The notes under the pieces were generated by a model. That model saw nothing but the letters and a program-made list of their open reading frames with translations. It was not told the DNA's origin and did not search any database. The position numbers and the translations under genes are program-made. Shown here one piece after another: positions 1 through 5,821 of a stretch of 11,131 bases of DNA. This DNA comes from Patescibacteria group bacterium (GTDB lineage Bacteria; Patescibacteriota; Minisyncoccia; Phycocordibacterales; UBA12088): contig WFWM01000077.1 in assembly GCA_015491145.1 (NCBI GenBank), positions 1-11,131 on the forward strand, given 5' to 3'. Position 1 is the stretch's first letter. Each line of letters opens with the position of its first letter.

Positions 1-20
1 CAGATGTGTATAAGAGACAG
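1..20 (+). other. Tn5 mosaic-end (tagmentation adapter) left on the contig end
   Basis: Bases 2-20 read AGATGTGTATAAGAGACAG, an exact copy of the 19-base Tn5 mosaic end attached by tagmentation library kits. Base 1 is C, which would fit the Read 1 side adapter, but one base is weak evidence. This is untrimmed library sequence, not part of the genome. Translated in the frame of the next gene it gives the telltale MYKRQ peptide. The genome starts at base 21. Confidence 0.97.
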
Positions 21-932
21 GCGGGTGGGAGTGCGGTAGGGCTAGCGCTCCTCTTTCTCCCCCCTCGTTCTTTCCCTCCCTCAGCATCGTTTCGGCTACC
101 GGTTGGTGCTAATGCCTCGACCGTAGCAGAGGATCTTGCAGCGCGGCAGATTGTAGTGAGCCGATCACTCTTCCTTCTTGCACTCTTCCTCACGGGCAGG
201 AGGGATACCGCTTTGAAGGCGGGAGCGTACTCCTTTCCGCAGCCTGTGGGAGCACTTCCTCTTGCTCGACGGTTGGTGTTGGGGAGCAATGTACTCTCTC
301 CAATTCGCATCACGATTCCAGAGGGGCTCGCTTCCTATGAAATTGCGAGCATTCTCGGACAGCACCTTCCCGCATTTGATGTGGAGCGGTTTGCGATGCT
401 CGCGCAGCAGCGAGAGGGTTACCTCTTTCCGGACACCTACTTCATCTCACCGGATGCCACACCGGAGGCAATCGTGGCGCTAATGTATCGAACCTTCTGG
501 GAGAAGGTAAGACCGTTGGTGCAACGGTACCGACTTACCGAAGCAGAGCTCCATCGGGCGGTCATCATTGCTTCTCTCTTGGAAAAGGAGGCCAACACGA
601 GGAAGGATCGCCGAATGATAGCAGGCATCATTGAGAACCGTCTTCGCCTCGGTATGCCTCTCCAGATTGACGCAACGATTGCCTACATCTTTCAACGTCC
701 CATCTTCCGACCCACTGCCCGGCAGCTTGGGGTTGATTCTCCCTACAACACCTACCGGTTTCGGGGGCTCCCCCCTACACCCATTGCGAATCCCGGCCTC
801 GCCGCGCTTGAGGATGCACTCAACCCCACTCCTTCTCCCTACCTCTACTACCTTACCGGTTCAGATGGGGTCACCCGCTACAGCACCTCGTTTGCTGAAC
901 ATCGGCAGAAAAAGTGGCGCTATCTCCGTTGA
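21..932 (+). CDS. mltG: Endolytic murein transglycosylase MltG, 5' truncated
   Basis: MltG (YceG family) is a membrane-anchored lytic transglycosylase that cuts nascent peptidoglycan strands and so sets glycan length. About 303 genomic codons are present. An apparent GTG start at base 6 lies in adapter sequence and is false; the real start is off the contig, probably only a short distance upstream because the end of the transmembrane helix (VGLALLFL) is still visible. Counting from base 6: a LysM-like region at about 30-95 (FRLPVGANAS, LKAGAYSF), the EGYLFPDTY motif at 137-145, the catalytic motif SLLEKEA with probable catalytic Glu-193, NRLRLGMPLQIDATIAY at 211-227, and the C-terminal block YNTYRFRGLPPTPIANPG then SPYLYYL. 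TGA at 930-932 is followed 18 bases later by mnmA. Identity is secure; only the N-terminus is missing. Confidence 0.95.
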   Translation, partial: AGGSAVGLALLFLPPRSFPPSASFRLPVGANASTVAEDLAARQIVVSRSLFLLALFLTGRRDTALKAGAYSFPQPVGALPLARRLVLGSNVLSPIRITIPEGLASYEIASILGQHLPAFDVERFAMLAQQREGYLFPDTYFISPDATPEAIVALMYRTFWEKVRPLVQRYRLTEAELHRAVIIASLLEKEANTRKDRRMIAGIIENRLRLGMPLQIDATIAYIFQRPIFRPTARQLGVDSPYNTYRFRGLPPTPIANPGLAALEDALNPTPSPYLYYLTGSDGVTRYSTSFAEHRQKKWRYLR

Positions 933-950
933 TTCCGTCGTCTGCGGGGT

Positions 951-2042
951 ATGGAAAGGAAGCGGCGACCGATTCTCGTGGGGCTCTCCGGAGGCGTAGA
1001 CTCTGCTGTGGCGGCACTCCTCTTGCAGCGGGAGGGGTGGAAACCGGAAGGGGTATTCCTTCGCACCTGGAGTCCTCCACACCTGCCATGCCCACAGGAA
1101 GAAGATCGCATCGCGGCTATCGCCAACGCGGTAGCAATCGGCATACCCTTTCTCACCCTCGATTCGGGGGAGGCGTACCGATCCACCGTGTTCCTCCCTA
1201 TGGTTGCTGCCTATCGCGAGGGACTCACCCCCAACCCCGACATTTGGTGCAACCGCTTTGTGAAATTTCGCTTCCTTGCAGAGTATGCGAGAGGTAAGGG
1301 TATGCCTATCGCCACAGGCCACTACGCTCGCCTCGTTCGCGGGAGGGAAGGGAAACCGCTCCTTCTCCGCGCCCGCGACGAGAGGAAGGACCAATCGTAC
1401 TTTCTCTCCTCCCTCCCTCGTGAGATCCTTCCTTTTCTCCGCTTCCCTCTCGGCATTTTCACGAAGCGTCAAGTCCGCGACATTGCCGCTGGGGCTATGC
1501 TCCCTTCTGCCCGACGGCGAGACAGCGTCGGCCTGTGTTTCCTCGGCCAACACACGCTTGAGGCGCTCCTTGCTCCCTACCTCCCCCTCCGGAAGGGGCC
1601 GGTGCTGACACTTTCGGGAGAGGTGATTGGGGAGCATAGAGGCTTGCCGCTGTATACGATCGGGCAACGGCACGGCTTTACCATTTTCCCCAAGACCCCT
1701 CACACGACCCCTTGGTATGTAGTCGCAAAGGATAGCACCAAGAATGCGCTCTTCGTGCACTCCGACATCGCAGTGACCGCGGTGTCTGAGATTTCGCTCT
1801 CACAATGGAACTGGCTCATCGACCCGTTTCAGGGATGGAACGTGGTGTGGGTTCGCTACCGGCATGGGCAACCTCTCAGACCTGCCTTCCTGCGGGTTGG
1901 GGAAGGAGGCAATGCCACAGTACGGTTCCTGGAGCCGCAGGTTGCGGTGACGCCGGGGCAGTGGCTTGCCGCCTACACAGGTGAGGGAGTGGTGGTAGGC
2001 GGCGGAATGATTGCGCCGTACCCTTTCCCTGCGATAGAGTAA
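951..2042 (+). CDS. mnmA: tRNA-specific 2-thiouridylase MnmA
   Basis: MnmA adenylates U34 of the Lys, Glu and Gln tRNAs and replaces its 2-oxygen with sulfur delivered as a persulfide. The 363-residue length is normal for the family. Visible in order: the ATP-binding PP-loop SGGVDS at 13-18; CPQEEDRIAAIANAVAIGI at 47-65; the nucleophile loop GLTPNPDIWCNRFVKF with Cys-100; TGHYARL at 122-128; KDQSYFL at 146-152; DSVGLCFLG with the second catalytic cysteine, Cys-196; and YTIGQRHG at 235-242. The C-terminal beta domain follows. Both cysteines are present, so the enzyme should be active. The ATG at 951 puts the PP-loop at the usual distance from the N-terminus; no strong Shine-Dalgarno precedes it. 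It lies 18 bases after mltG and 5 bases before the next gene, so co-transcription is likely. Confidence 0.97.
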   Translation: MERKRRPILVGLSGGVDSAVAALLLQREGWKPEGVFLRTWSPPHLPCPQEEDRIAAIANAVAIGIPFLTLDSGEAYRSTVFLPMVAAYREGLTPNPDIWCNRFVKFRFLAEYARGKGMPIATGHYARLVRGREGKPLLLRARDERKDQSYFLSSLPREILPFLRFPLGIFTKRQVRDIAAGAMLPSARRRDSVGLCFLGQHTLEALLAPYLPLRKGPVLTLSGEVIGEHRGLPLYTIGQRHGFTIFPKTPHTTPWYVVAKDSTKNALFVHSDIAVTAVSEISLSQWNWLIDPFQGWNVVWVRYRHGQPLRPAFLRVGEGGNATVRFLEPQVAVTPGQWLAAYTGEGVVVGGGMIAPYPFPAIE

Positions 2043-2047
2043 AAAAG

Positions 2048-2920
2048 ATGGCCGGTATTGCACCACCGCTTGTCGTTCGCAAGGCGGATGGGAGTCGCGA
2101 GCCTTTCCAGACTGAGAAGCTCGAAAAGTCGCTGCGGCGGGCTGGGGCTTCCCCTTCGGTGGTAGAGGAAATTCTCTCGCACCTCGCGATTCACCACAAC
2201 GGAGAGCTCACTTCGCAGCAAATTTACGAGCACGCGTTCCGTCGCCTGAAGCAGCATGAACCAATCACCGCCGCTCGATACGCGCTCCGTCGGGCCCTCT
2301 TTGCGCTGGGACCGACGGGTTTTCCGTTTGAGGCATTCGTTGCTGAGCTGTTCCGTGCGTTGGGGTATACCGCCCAAACCAGCGTTCGGATGCAGGGAAG
2401 GTGTATCGAGCATGAGGTTGATGTCGTGGCGGAGCGTGGGCAGCAGCGGATTGTTGCGGAACTTAAGTTTCATAATGACCCATCGCAGCGAACCGATGTG
2501 AAGGTTGCGTTGTATGTGGTGGCTCGGTTCCAAGATATAGAGGCACATGCGCGCTCCCTTGCGGAAGGATGGCCTTACCACACACGACGGATGCTCGTGA
2601 CCAATACAAAGTTCACACGTAGCACCATACGGTACGCCGCGTGCGCTGGGTTGAAGCTACTGGGATGGGGATATCCCCCCCGGGGAAACCTTCGCGATCT
2701 CATTGAGCAGACGCGTTCCATTCCCATCACTGCCCTTCCGCATCTCTCGAGGAAGCAGAAAGAGCAACTTCTGCAACGCGGCGTGCTGCTTGCTCGAACG
2801 CTTGCAACCAATCCTGAACTCCTCGAGGGACTCCGGCTTTCCTCTCGCGCAAAGGAGAGGGTGCTGGAGGAAGCTTGCCTCTTGAGTTTTCCTCGGCAAG
2901 GGGTGTATACTCGGTGGTGA
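2048..2920 (+). CDS. ATP-cone domain fused to Mrr-like restriction-endonuclease fold protein
   Basis: A 290-residue protein with three visible parts. Residues about 8-90 look like an ATP-cone, the nucleotide-sensing domain known from NrdR and ribonucleotide reductases (VVRKADGSREPFQTEKLEKS, then ITAARYALRRAL). Residues about 92-220 look like an Mrr/type IV restriction endonuclease fold: FEAFVAELFRALGY, then HEVDVVAERG with Asp-125 and AELKFH with Glu-138 and Lys-140, a D-x12-ExK active site. A conserved-looking VTNTKFT...YAACAGLKLLGWGYP block follows. The tail (ITALPHLSRKQKEQLLQRGV, then a second helical segment) resembles helix-hairpin-helix DNA-binding segments. Such fusions occur in several prokaryotes, but I know of no firmly established function. 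Inference: a DNA nuclease or repair/defence factor gated by a nucleotide. There is no methyltransferase partner here, so it is not a classical restriction system. ATG follows TAAAAAAG with no clear Shine-Dalgarno. Confidence 0.8.
   Translation: MAGIAPPLVVRKADGSREPFQTEKLEKSLRRAGASPSVVEEILSHLAIHHNGELTSQQIYEHAFRRLKQHEPITAARYALRRALFALGPTGFPFEAFVAELFRALGYTAQTSVRMQGRCIEHEVDVVAERGQQRIVAELKFHNDPSQRTDVKVALYVVARFQDIEAHARSLAEGWPYHTRRMLVTNTKFTRSTIRYAACAGLKLLGWGYPPRGNLRDLIEQTRSIPITALPHLSRKQKEQLLQRGVLLARTLATNPELLEGLRLSSRAKERVLEEACLLSFPRQGVYTRW
2882..2911 (+). promoter_or_regulatory. Possible sigma-70-type promoter inside the end of the nuclease gene
   Basis: TTGAGT (2882-2887) and TATACT (2906-2911) are separated by 18 bases, with TG directly before the -10 hexamer. 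Transcription would start near 2918, only about 4 bases before the ATG at 2922, giving an almost leaderless message. The hexamers match consensus reasonably, but chance occurrence in 11 kb is easy and the site lies within coding sequence. Confidence 0.3.
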
Positions 2921-2921
2921 T

Positions 2922-3500
2922 ATGGAGAGGATCCGCAGTGCATTCCGAGAAAATGTGCAGCAGGGCATCGTTGGGGTCTTCCTCGTGGGGTTTCTACTCG
3001 GGACACTCGTAGGGTGGCTGCTGCAGCCTGAGTCGAATGCGAATGAAACGGTGGAGGATGGAGGAAGCGGAAAGCAGGAGGAGACGGTGCCGGCAGGGCA
3101 GAGAAGTCAGGGGGTGGAAGCGCAAGGGGCAGAAGAAAACGAAACTGCAGCCTTGCGTGTGCTCGGGGCTCGTATTTCGGTGGAGGATCAGCCAGCAGGG
3201 AATGTGGTGGTCGTCAAGTCTTTCCAGCTTCCTCCCGAGGGGGGGTGGCTCGTGGTGCACGAGATCGGTCCCGATATGACACTTCGGAATGCGCTGGGCG
3301 CCCATCGCTACGACAGCTCAGTTACCTCGGGGGTGGTGGAGCTTCTACGACCGACGCAGCCGGGGAACCAATACGCCGTGGTGCTCTACCGGGACAATGG
3401 GGATCGACAGTTCTCTCTTCAAGAGGATCACCCATTCCTCGATGCGCAGACGAATGCTCCTATCCTCGATCTCTTTACAGCCCAGCCTCCAAGAGAGTAA
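2922..3500 (+). CDS. Membrane-anchored DUF7282-like beta-domain protein
   Basis: A 192-residue protein of unknown function. Residues 15-34 (GIVGVFLVGFLLGTLVGWLL) form one transmembrane helix. Next comes a polar, low-complexity linker at about 36-76 rich in E, G, N and Q. A compact beta-rich domain at about 79-187 begins RISVEDQPAGNVVVV and contains GGWLVVHEIG and YAVVLYRDNGD. That pattern (bias for use of 'V.DQ...', then 'GG..VVH', then 'L..DNGD..F') resembles the extracellular DUF7282 domain seen in archaeal and CPR surface proteins; this is from memory, not from a search. Inference: the domain sits outside the membrane, tethered by the linker. The ATG is one base after the preceding TGA. 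A possible promoter lies immediately upstream. The function cannot be told from the sequence. Confidence 0.75.
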   Translation: MERIRSAFRENVQQGIVGVFLVGFLLGTLVGWLLQPESNANETVEDGGSGKQEETVPAGQRSQGVEAQGAEENETAALRVLGARISVEDQPAGNVVVVKSFQLPPEGGWLVVHEIGPDMTLRNALGAHRYDSSVTSGVVELLRPTQPGNQYAVVLYRDNGDRQFSLQEDHPFLDAQTNAPILDLFTAQPPRE

Positions 3501-3509
3501 GTTCCTGCT

Positions 3510-4055
3510 ATGCCTTCGTTTGGCGTTGCCGCTGAGGCGATTCTCGATCACCCGCAGGTGGTGATGTTCCTCCAGCTCCTCGTGGCGCTGGCGGCAGGGA
3601 TGCTGCTGGGGGCGGAGCGAACGCTTGCCGGGAAAACCGCAGGTATGCGCACGCACGCACTCGTTGCACTGACCGCCACGCTCTCCGTGGCGCTGGGGCA
3701 GCAGTATCTCGAGGCAACAGGGCGCGCCGATGATTTATTTCGCATTCTTCAGGGCATCATCACGGGGATTGGATTTCTCGGCGCCGGTATCATCCTTTTT
3801 CAAGGGGATCGCGTAAGGGGGCTCACCACGGCAGCGGGGCTATGGTTCACTGCCGGTATTGGCATTGCTATCGGACTGGGGGCGTACATCATTGCGTTGC
3901 TTGCCACAGCGCTTGCCCTGTTCGTCTACCGAATCTTGTGGGATTTAGAGCAAGGGATGAAGGAGGTGATGCAAGGGCATACTCGACCTTCTTCCCTACA
4001 AGACGGTTCTGAAGCCCAAGAGGGACAAGATCGTGAAAGGAGGGGGGCGCTATGA
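3510..4055 (+). CDS. MgtC/SapB family membrane protein
   Basis: A 181-residue integral membrane protein of the MgtC/SapB family. Family marks are clear: GMLLGAER at 30-37, AGMRTHALVAL at 44-54, the glycine-rich ITGIGFLGAGIIL at 84-96, and VRGLTTAAGLWFTAGIGIAIGLG at 102-124. About four hydrophobic helices precede a polar cytoplasmic-looking tail from about 146 (many E, Q, R, S). The C-terminal ACT-like domain of long MgtC proteins is absent, so this is the short, SapB-type form. MgtC proteins in pathogens support growth at low magnesium and affect the F-type ATPase; whether that applies here is unknown. The TGA overlaps the next ATG (ATGA at 4052-4055), and an AAGGAGG for the next gene lies within this one, so the two are probably translationally coupled. 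Confidence 0.88.
   Translation: MPSFGVAAEAILDHPQVVMFLQLLVALAAGMLLGAERTLAGKTAGMRTHALVALTATLSVALGQQYLEATGRADDLFRILQGIITGIGFLGAGIILFQGDRVRGLTTAAGLWFTAGIGIAIGLGAYIIALLATALALFVYRILWDLEQGMKEVMQGHTRPSSLQDGSEAQEGQDRERRGAL
4037..4043 (+). promoter_or_regulatory. Strong Shine-Dalgarno for the 4052 nuclease gene
   Basis: AAGGAGG lies 8 bases before the ATG at 4052, inside the last codons of the MgtC-like gene. It is the best ribosome binding site in the window and fixes the start of the downstream nuclease despite the 4-base overlap. Confidence 0.8.
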
Positions 4056-4813
4056 ACCTGCAACGCCTGCGCCCGCTCTCTCGGTCGCGCATCGAACTGT
4101 TCCTCCAGTGCCCGCGTTGCTTCTACCTGCAGGAGCGGTTCCATATCCGACGTCCGAGCAGCCCGCCTTTTACCCTCAATCAGACGGTAGACGCCCTCCT
4201 CAAACGGGAGTTCGATCGCTATCGGCAACGAGGGGAGGTGCCTCCGCTCCTCGCTCGAGAGGGAATTGAGGCGGTCCCCTACCATCATCCCGATCTTCCC
4301 CGCTGGCGGGATTCTCGACGGGGTATCCGCTTTTCCCATACGGAAAGCGGTTTTGAGGTGTACGGGGCAATCGATGATGTGTGGATCACTCCGCAGCACG
4401 AACTCATTGTGGTTGACTACAAGGCAACGAGTAAGGAGACGACGCCACGACCCGCAGGTCAATGGGGCGAGCAGTACAAGCGGCAGCTCGAAGTATATCA
4501 ATGGCTCTTCCGCCAGAACGGGTTTACGGTGCATCCGGTAGCGTACCTGCTCTATGTCAATGCCGTGCAGGATCGCCCATCGTTTGAGGGGAGGCTCGAG
4601 TTTGAGGAAATTCTCATCCCTCATGAGGGTGACCTCTCATGGATCGAGCCGACGCTCCTTGCTATGCGGGCACTCCTTGAGGATGCAACGGTACCGAACC
4701 CACACCCTGAATGCGCGTTCTGCCAGTACCGCAACAGGGTGCGCACAGCGTTTCGAACCCACTACTATGAAGCAGCAAAGAAAGACATCGGATCGGCACG
4801 GAATGGATCGTGA
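4052..4813 (+). CDS. PD-(D/E)XK nuclease, RecB/Cas4-like with four cysteines
   Basis: A 253-residue nuclease of the RecB C-terminal/Cas4-like superfamily. The N-terminus LSRSRIELFLQCPRCFYLQE carries Cys-20 and Cys-23, and the C-terminus HPECAFCQYR carries Cys-221 and Cys-224. This pairing suggests an iron-sulfur or zinc staple closing the fold, as in AddB and Cas4, although those use one plus three cysteines. The active site is visible as GAIDDVW (Asp-108/Asp-109) and VVDYKA (Asp-122, Lys-124), followed by YKRQLEVYQWLF (Gln-145, Tyr-149), the superfamily's QxxxY motif. There is no helicase domain and no CRISPR array or cas1/cas2 nearby, so a Cas4 role is not supported. It overlaps the next gene, a DNA alkyl-repair protein, by 11 bases, which points to a repair role (inference). 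Confidence 0.88.
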   Translation: MNLQRLRPLSRSRIELFLQCPRCFYLQERFHIRRPSSPPFTLNQTVDALLKREFDRYRQRGEVPPLLAREGIEAVPYHHPDLPRWRDSRRGIRFSHTESGFEVYGAIDDVWITPQHELIVVDYKATSKETTPRPAGQWGEQYKRQLEVYQWLFRQNGFTVHPVAYLLYVNAVQDRPSFEGRLEFEEILIPHEGDLSWIEPTLLAMRALLEDATVPNPHPECAFCQYRNRVRTAFRTHYYEAAKKDIGSARNGS

Positions 4814-5096
4814 GTGGTGTCGGGCATTCGTGTGGTTCCTCGTTTCGTATGTGCCGGTGGGCTTTGTGACCACCTACGGGAACCTCGCAAAGGTGCTGGG
4901 CGTGCACCCCCGCAGTGTTGCCGCGGCCCTTCGGGCGAACCACACCTCCTCAATTCCGTGCCATCGAGTCGTTGCGGCAGATGGAAGCGTAGGGGGGTAC
5001 AATAAGGGGCGGGAGGAAAAGATTCGTCGTCTCCGCTTGGAAGGGGTTCCCTTCCACAAGGGACGAGTGGACATTCACCGCATGCTTACGGTATGA
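4803..5096 (+). CDS. MGMT-family DNA alkyltransferase domain protein (minimal form)
   Basis: A 97-residue protein consisting only of the DNA-binding and alkyl-acceptor domain of O6-alkylguanine-DNA alkyltransferases. It shows VPVGFVTTYGNLAKVLG at 17-33, Arg-37 (aligned by eye with the human arginine finger), Asn-46, the acceptor motif IPCHRVV with Cys-53, and DGSVGGYNKG at 60-69. Because the acceptor cysteine is kept, it is not an alkyltransferase-like (ATL) protein of the tryptophan type and could carry out suicide repair. It lacks the N-terminal domain of Ada/Ogt proteins and is one residue shorter between Asn-46 and Cys-53. I chose ATG 4803, which overlaps the nuclease gene by 11 bases. 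The frame is open further upstream to 4554, but that part reads as a shadow of the nuclease; ATG 4767 is a less likely alternative. Confidence 0.87.
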   Translation: MDREWCRAFVWFLVSYVPVGFVTTYGNLAKVLGVHPRSVAAALRANHTSSIPCHRVVAADGSVGGYNKGREEKIRRLRLEGVPFHKGRVDIHRMLTV

Positions 5097-5812
5097 TGCA
5101 GCCAATGCGCTTGCTCCTCCAATATAAGTGGTGGGTTGCCCTTGCAATGCTGGTGATCGTTGGGGCTGCTGGTTTGCTTGCGTGGTGGTGGGTCAAAGGG
5201 AGCAGGATATCCCTTCCGGAAGAGGTAGCGCGGATTGACGGGCAACCAATACGCCGAGAGGTGTTCCTCCAGCATGTGCGCCTCGCGCGCGCTTCTTATT
5301 TCCCGGCAGAGGCAGCTGCTTCTTTGCCAGAGGAGGTTTTGTATACGGCGGTACTGGAGGATCTCATCGCTTACTACATCCTGCTTGCAGAAGCACGTAA
5401 GGCTAGCATAACAGTTTCAGAAAAGGAGGTCCAAGGAGCGATGGCATCGCTCCAGCACCAGCATCCCCAACGCTACATCGCGCTCCTTCGTGCGCTCGAG
5501 AATGACGAGGGACAGTTGAGGGAGCTCCTGCGTCGCGACCTTCTCATACGGCGGTACCTCGACGAAGTGTTCAAGGATGATCCCATCGTGGTGACGGATG
5601 AGGAGGTGGCGGCGGTTTACGATCTCCTCCGGCAAAAGCAGGGAGGAAACCAGCTTCCGCCACTTGAGACAGTGCGGGAGACGATACGCGAGACACTGCG
5701 CCAAGAGAAGGTGCAGGAAAGGGTGCGACAGCTCGTTGCCCGGCTTCAAAGGAACCATACCATTGAGGTGCTATGGCCAGCGGGAACCTCCTCTCCCGCG
5801 ACAGCTTCATAG
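5093..5812 (+). CDS. Membrane-anchored SurA N-terminal-like protein lacking the PPIase domain
   Basis: A 239-residue protein with one N-terminal transmembrane helix (about 13-34, WWVALAMLVIVGAAGLLAWW) and an outside helical domain. VARIDGQPIRREVFLQHV at 46-63 is the usual opening of SurA/PrsA/trigger-type chaperone domains, followed by LEDLIAYYILLAEARKASIT at 88-107, VSEKEVQGAMA, and VTDEEVAAVYDLL at 167-179. These are the SurA-N helices. No parvulin peptidyl-prolyl isomerase domain is present; the chain passes straight from the VTDEEV segment to a final amphipathic helix (VRETIRETLRQEKVQERVRQ). Inference: a holding chaperone for exported proteins without isomerase activity. The start ATG overlaps the preceding TGA (ATGA); a second ATG at 5096 is equally possible. 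Confidence 0.78.
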   Translation: MMQPMRLLLQYKWWVALAMLVIVGAAGLLAWWWVKGSRISLPEEVARIDGQPIRREVFLQHVRLARASYFPAEAAASLPEEVLYTAVLEDLIAYYILLAEARKASITVSEKEVQGAMASLQHQHPQRYIALLRALENDEGQLRELLRRDLLIRRYLDEVFKDDPIVVTDEEVAAVYDLLRQKQGGNQLPPLETVRETIRETLRQEKVQERVRQLVARLQRNHTIEVLWPAGTSSPATAS

Positions 5813-5821
5813 TCCAAGCGT

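Noticed and set aside
930-932. Possible reassignment of TGA, as in some CPR lineages (Gracilibacteria, Absconditabacteria).
   Set aside because: TGA ends mltG, the ATP-cone, MgtC-like, nuclease and MGMT genes at natural family ends, and no TGA falls inside a gene.
861-1760. Long antisense frame of 299 codons opposite mnmA.
   Set aside because: It lies across a clear mnmA and the mltG end, shows no family motif, and is rich in Arg, Pro, Gly and Ser as expected for the reverse of GC-rich coding sequence.
1973-2581. Antisense frame of 202 codons opposite the ATP-cone gene, with similar ones at 3926-4624 and 6950-7654.
   Set aside because: All lie opposite genes with recognisable domains and carry no motif of their own; they are composition shadows.
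3239-3245. G7 homopolymers at 3239-3245, 7282-7288 and 9177-9183 as phase-variation tracts.
   Set aside because: They are short, occur also in the housekeeping alaS, and are expected by chance in GC-rich coding DNA; the frames read through intact.
4052-4813. Cas4-like nuclease as sign of a CRISPR locus.
   Set aside because: No repeat-spacer array and no other cas gene is visible in the window.
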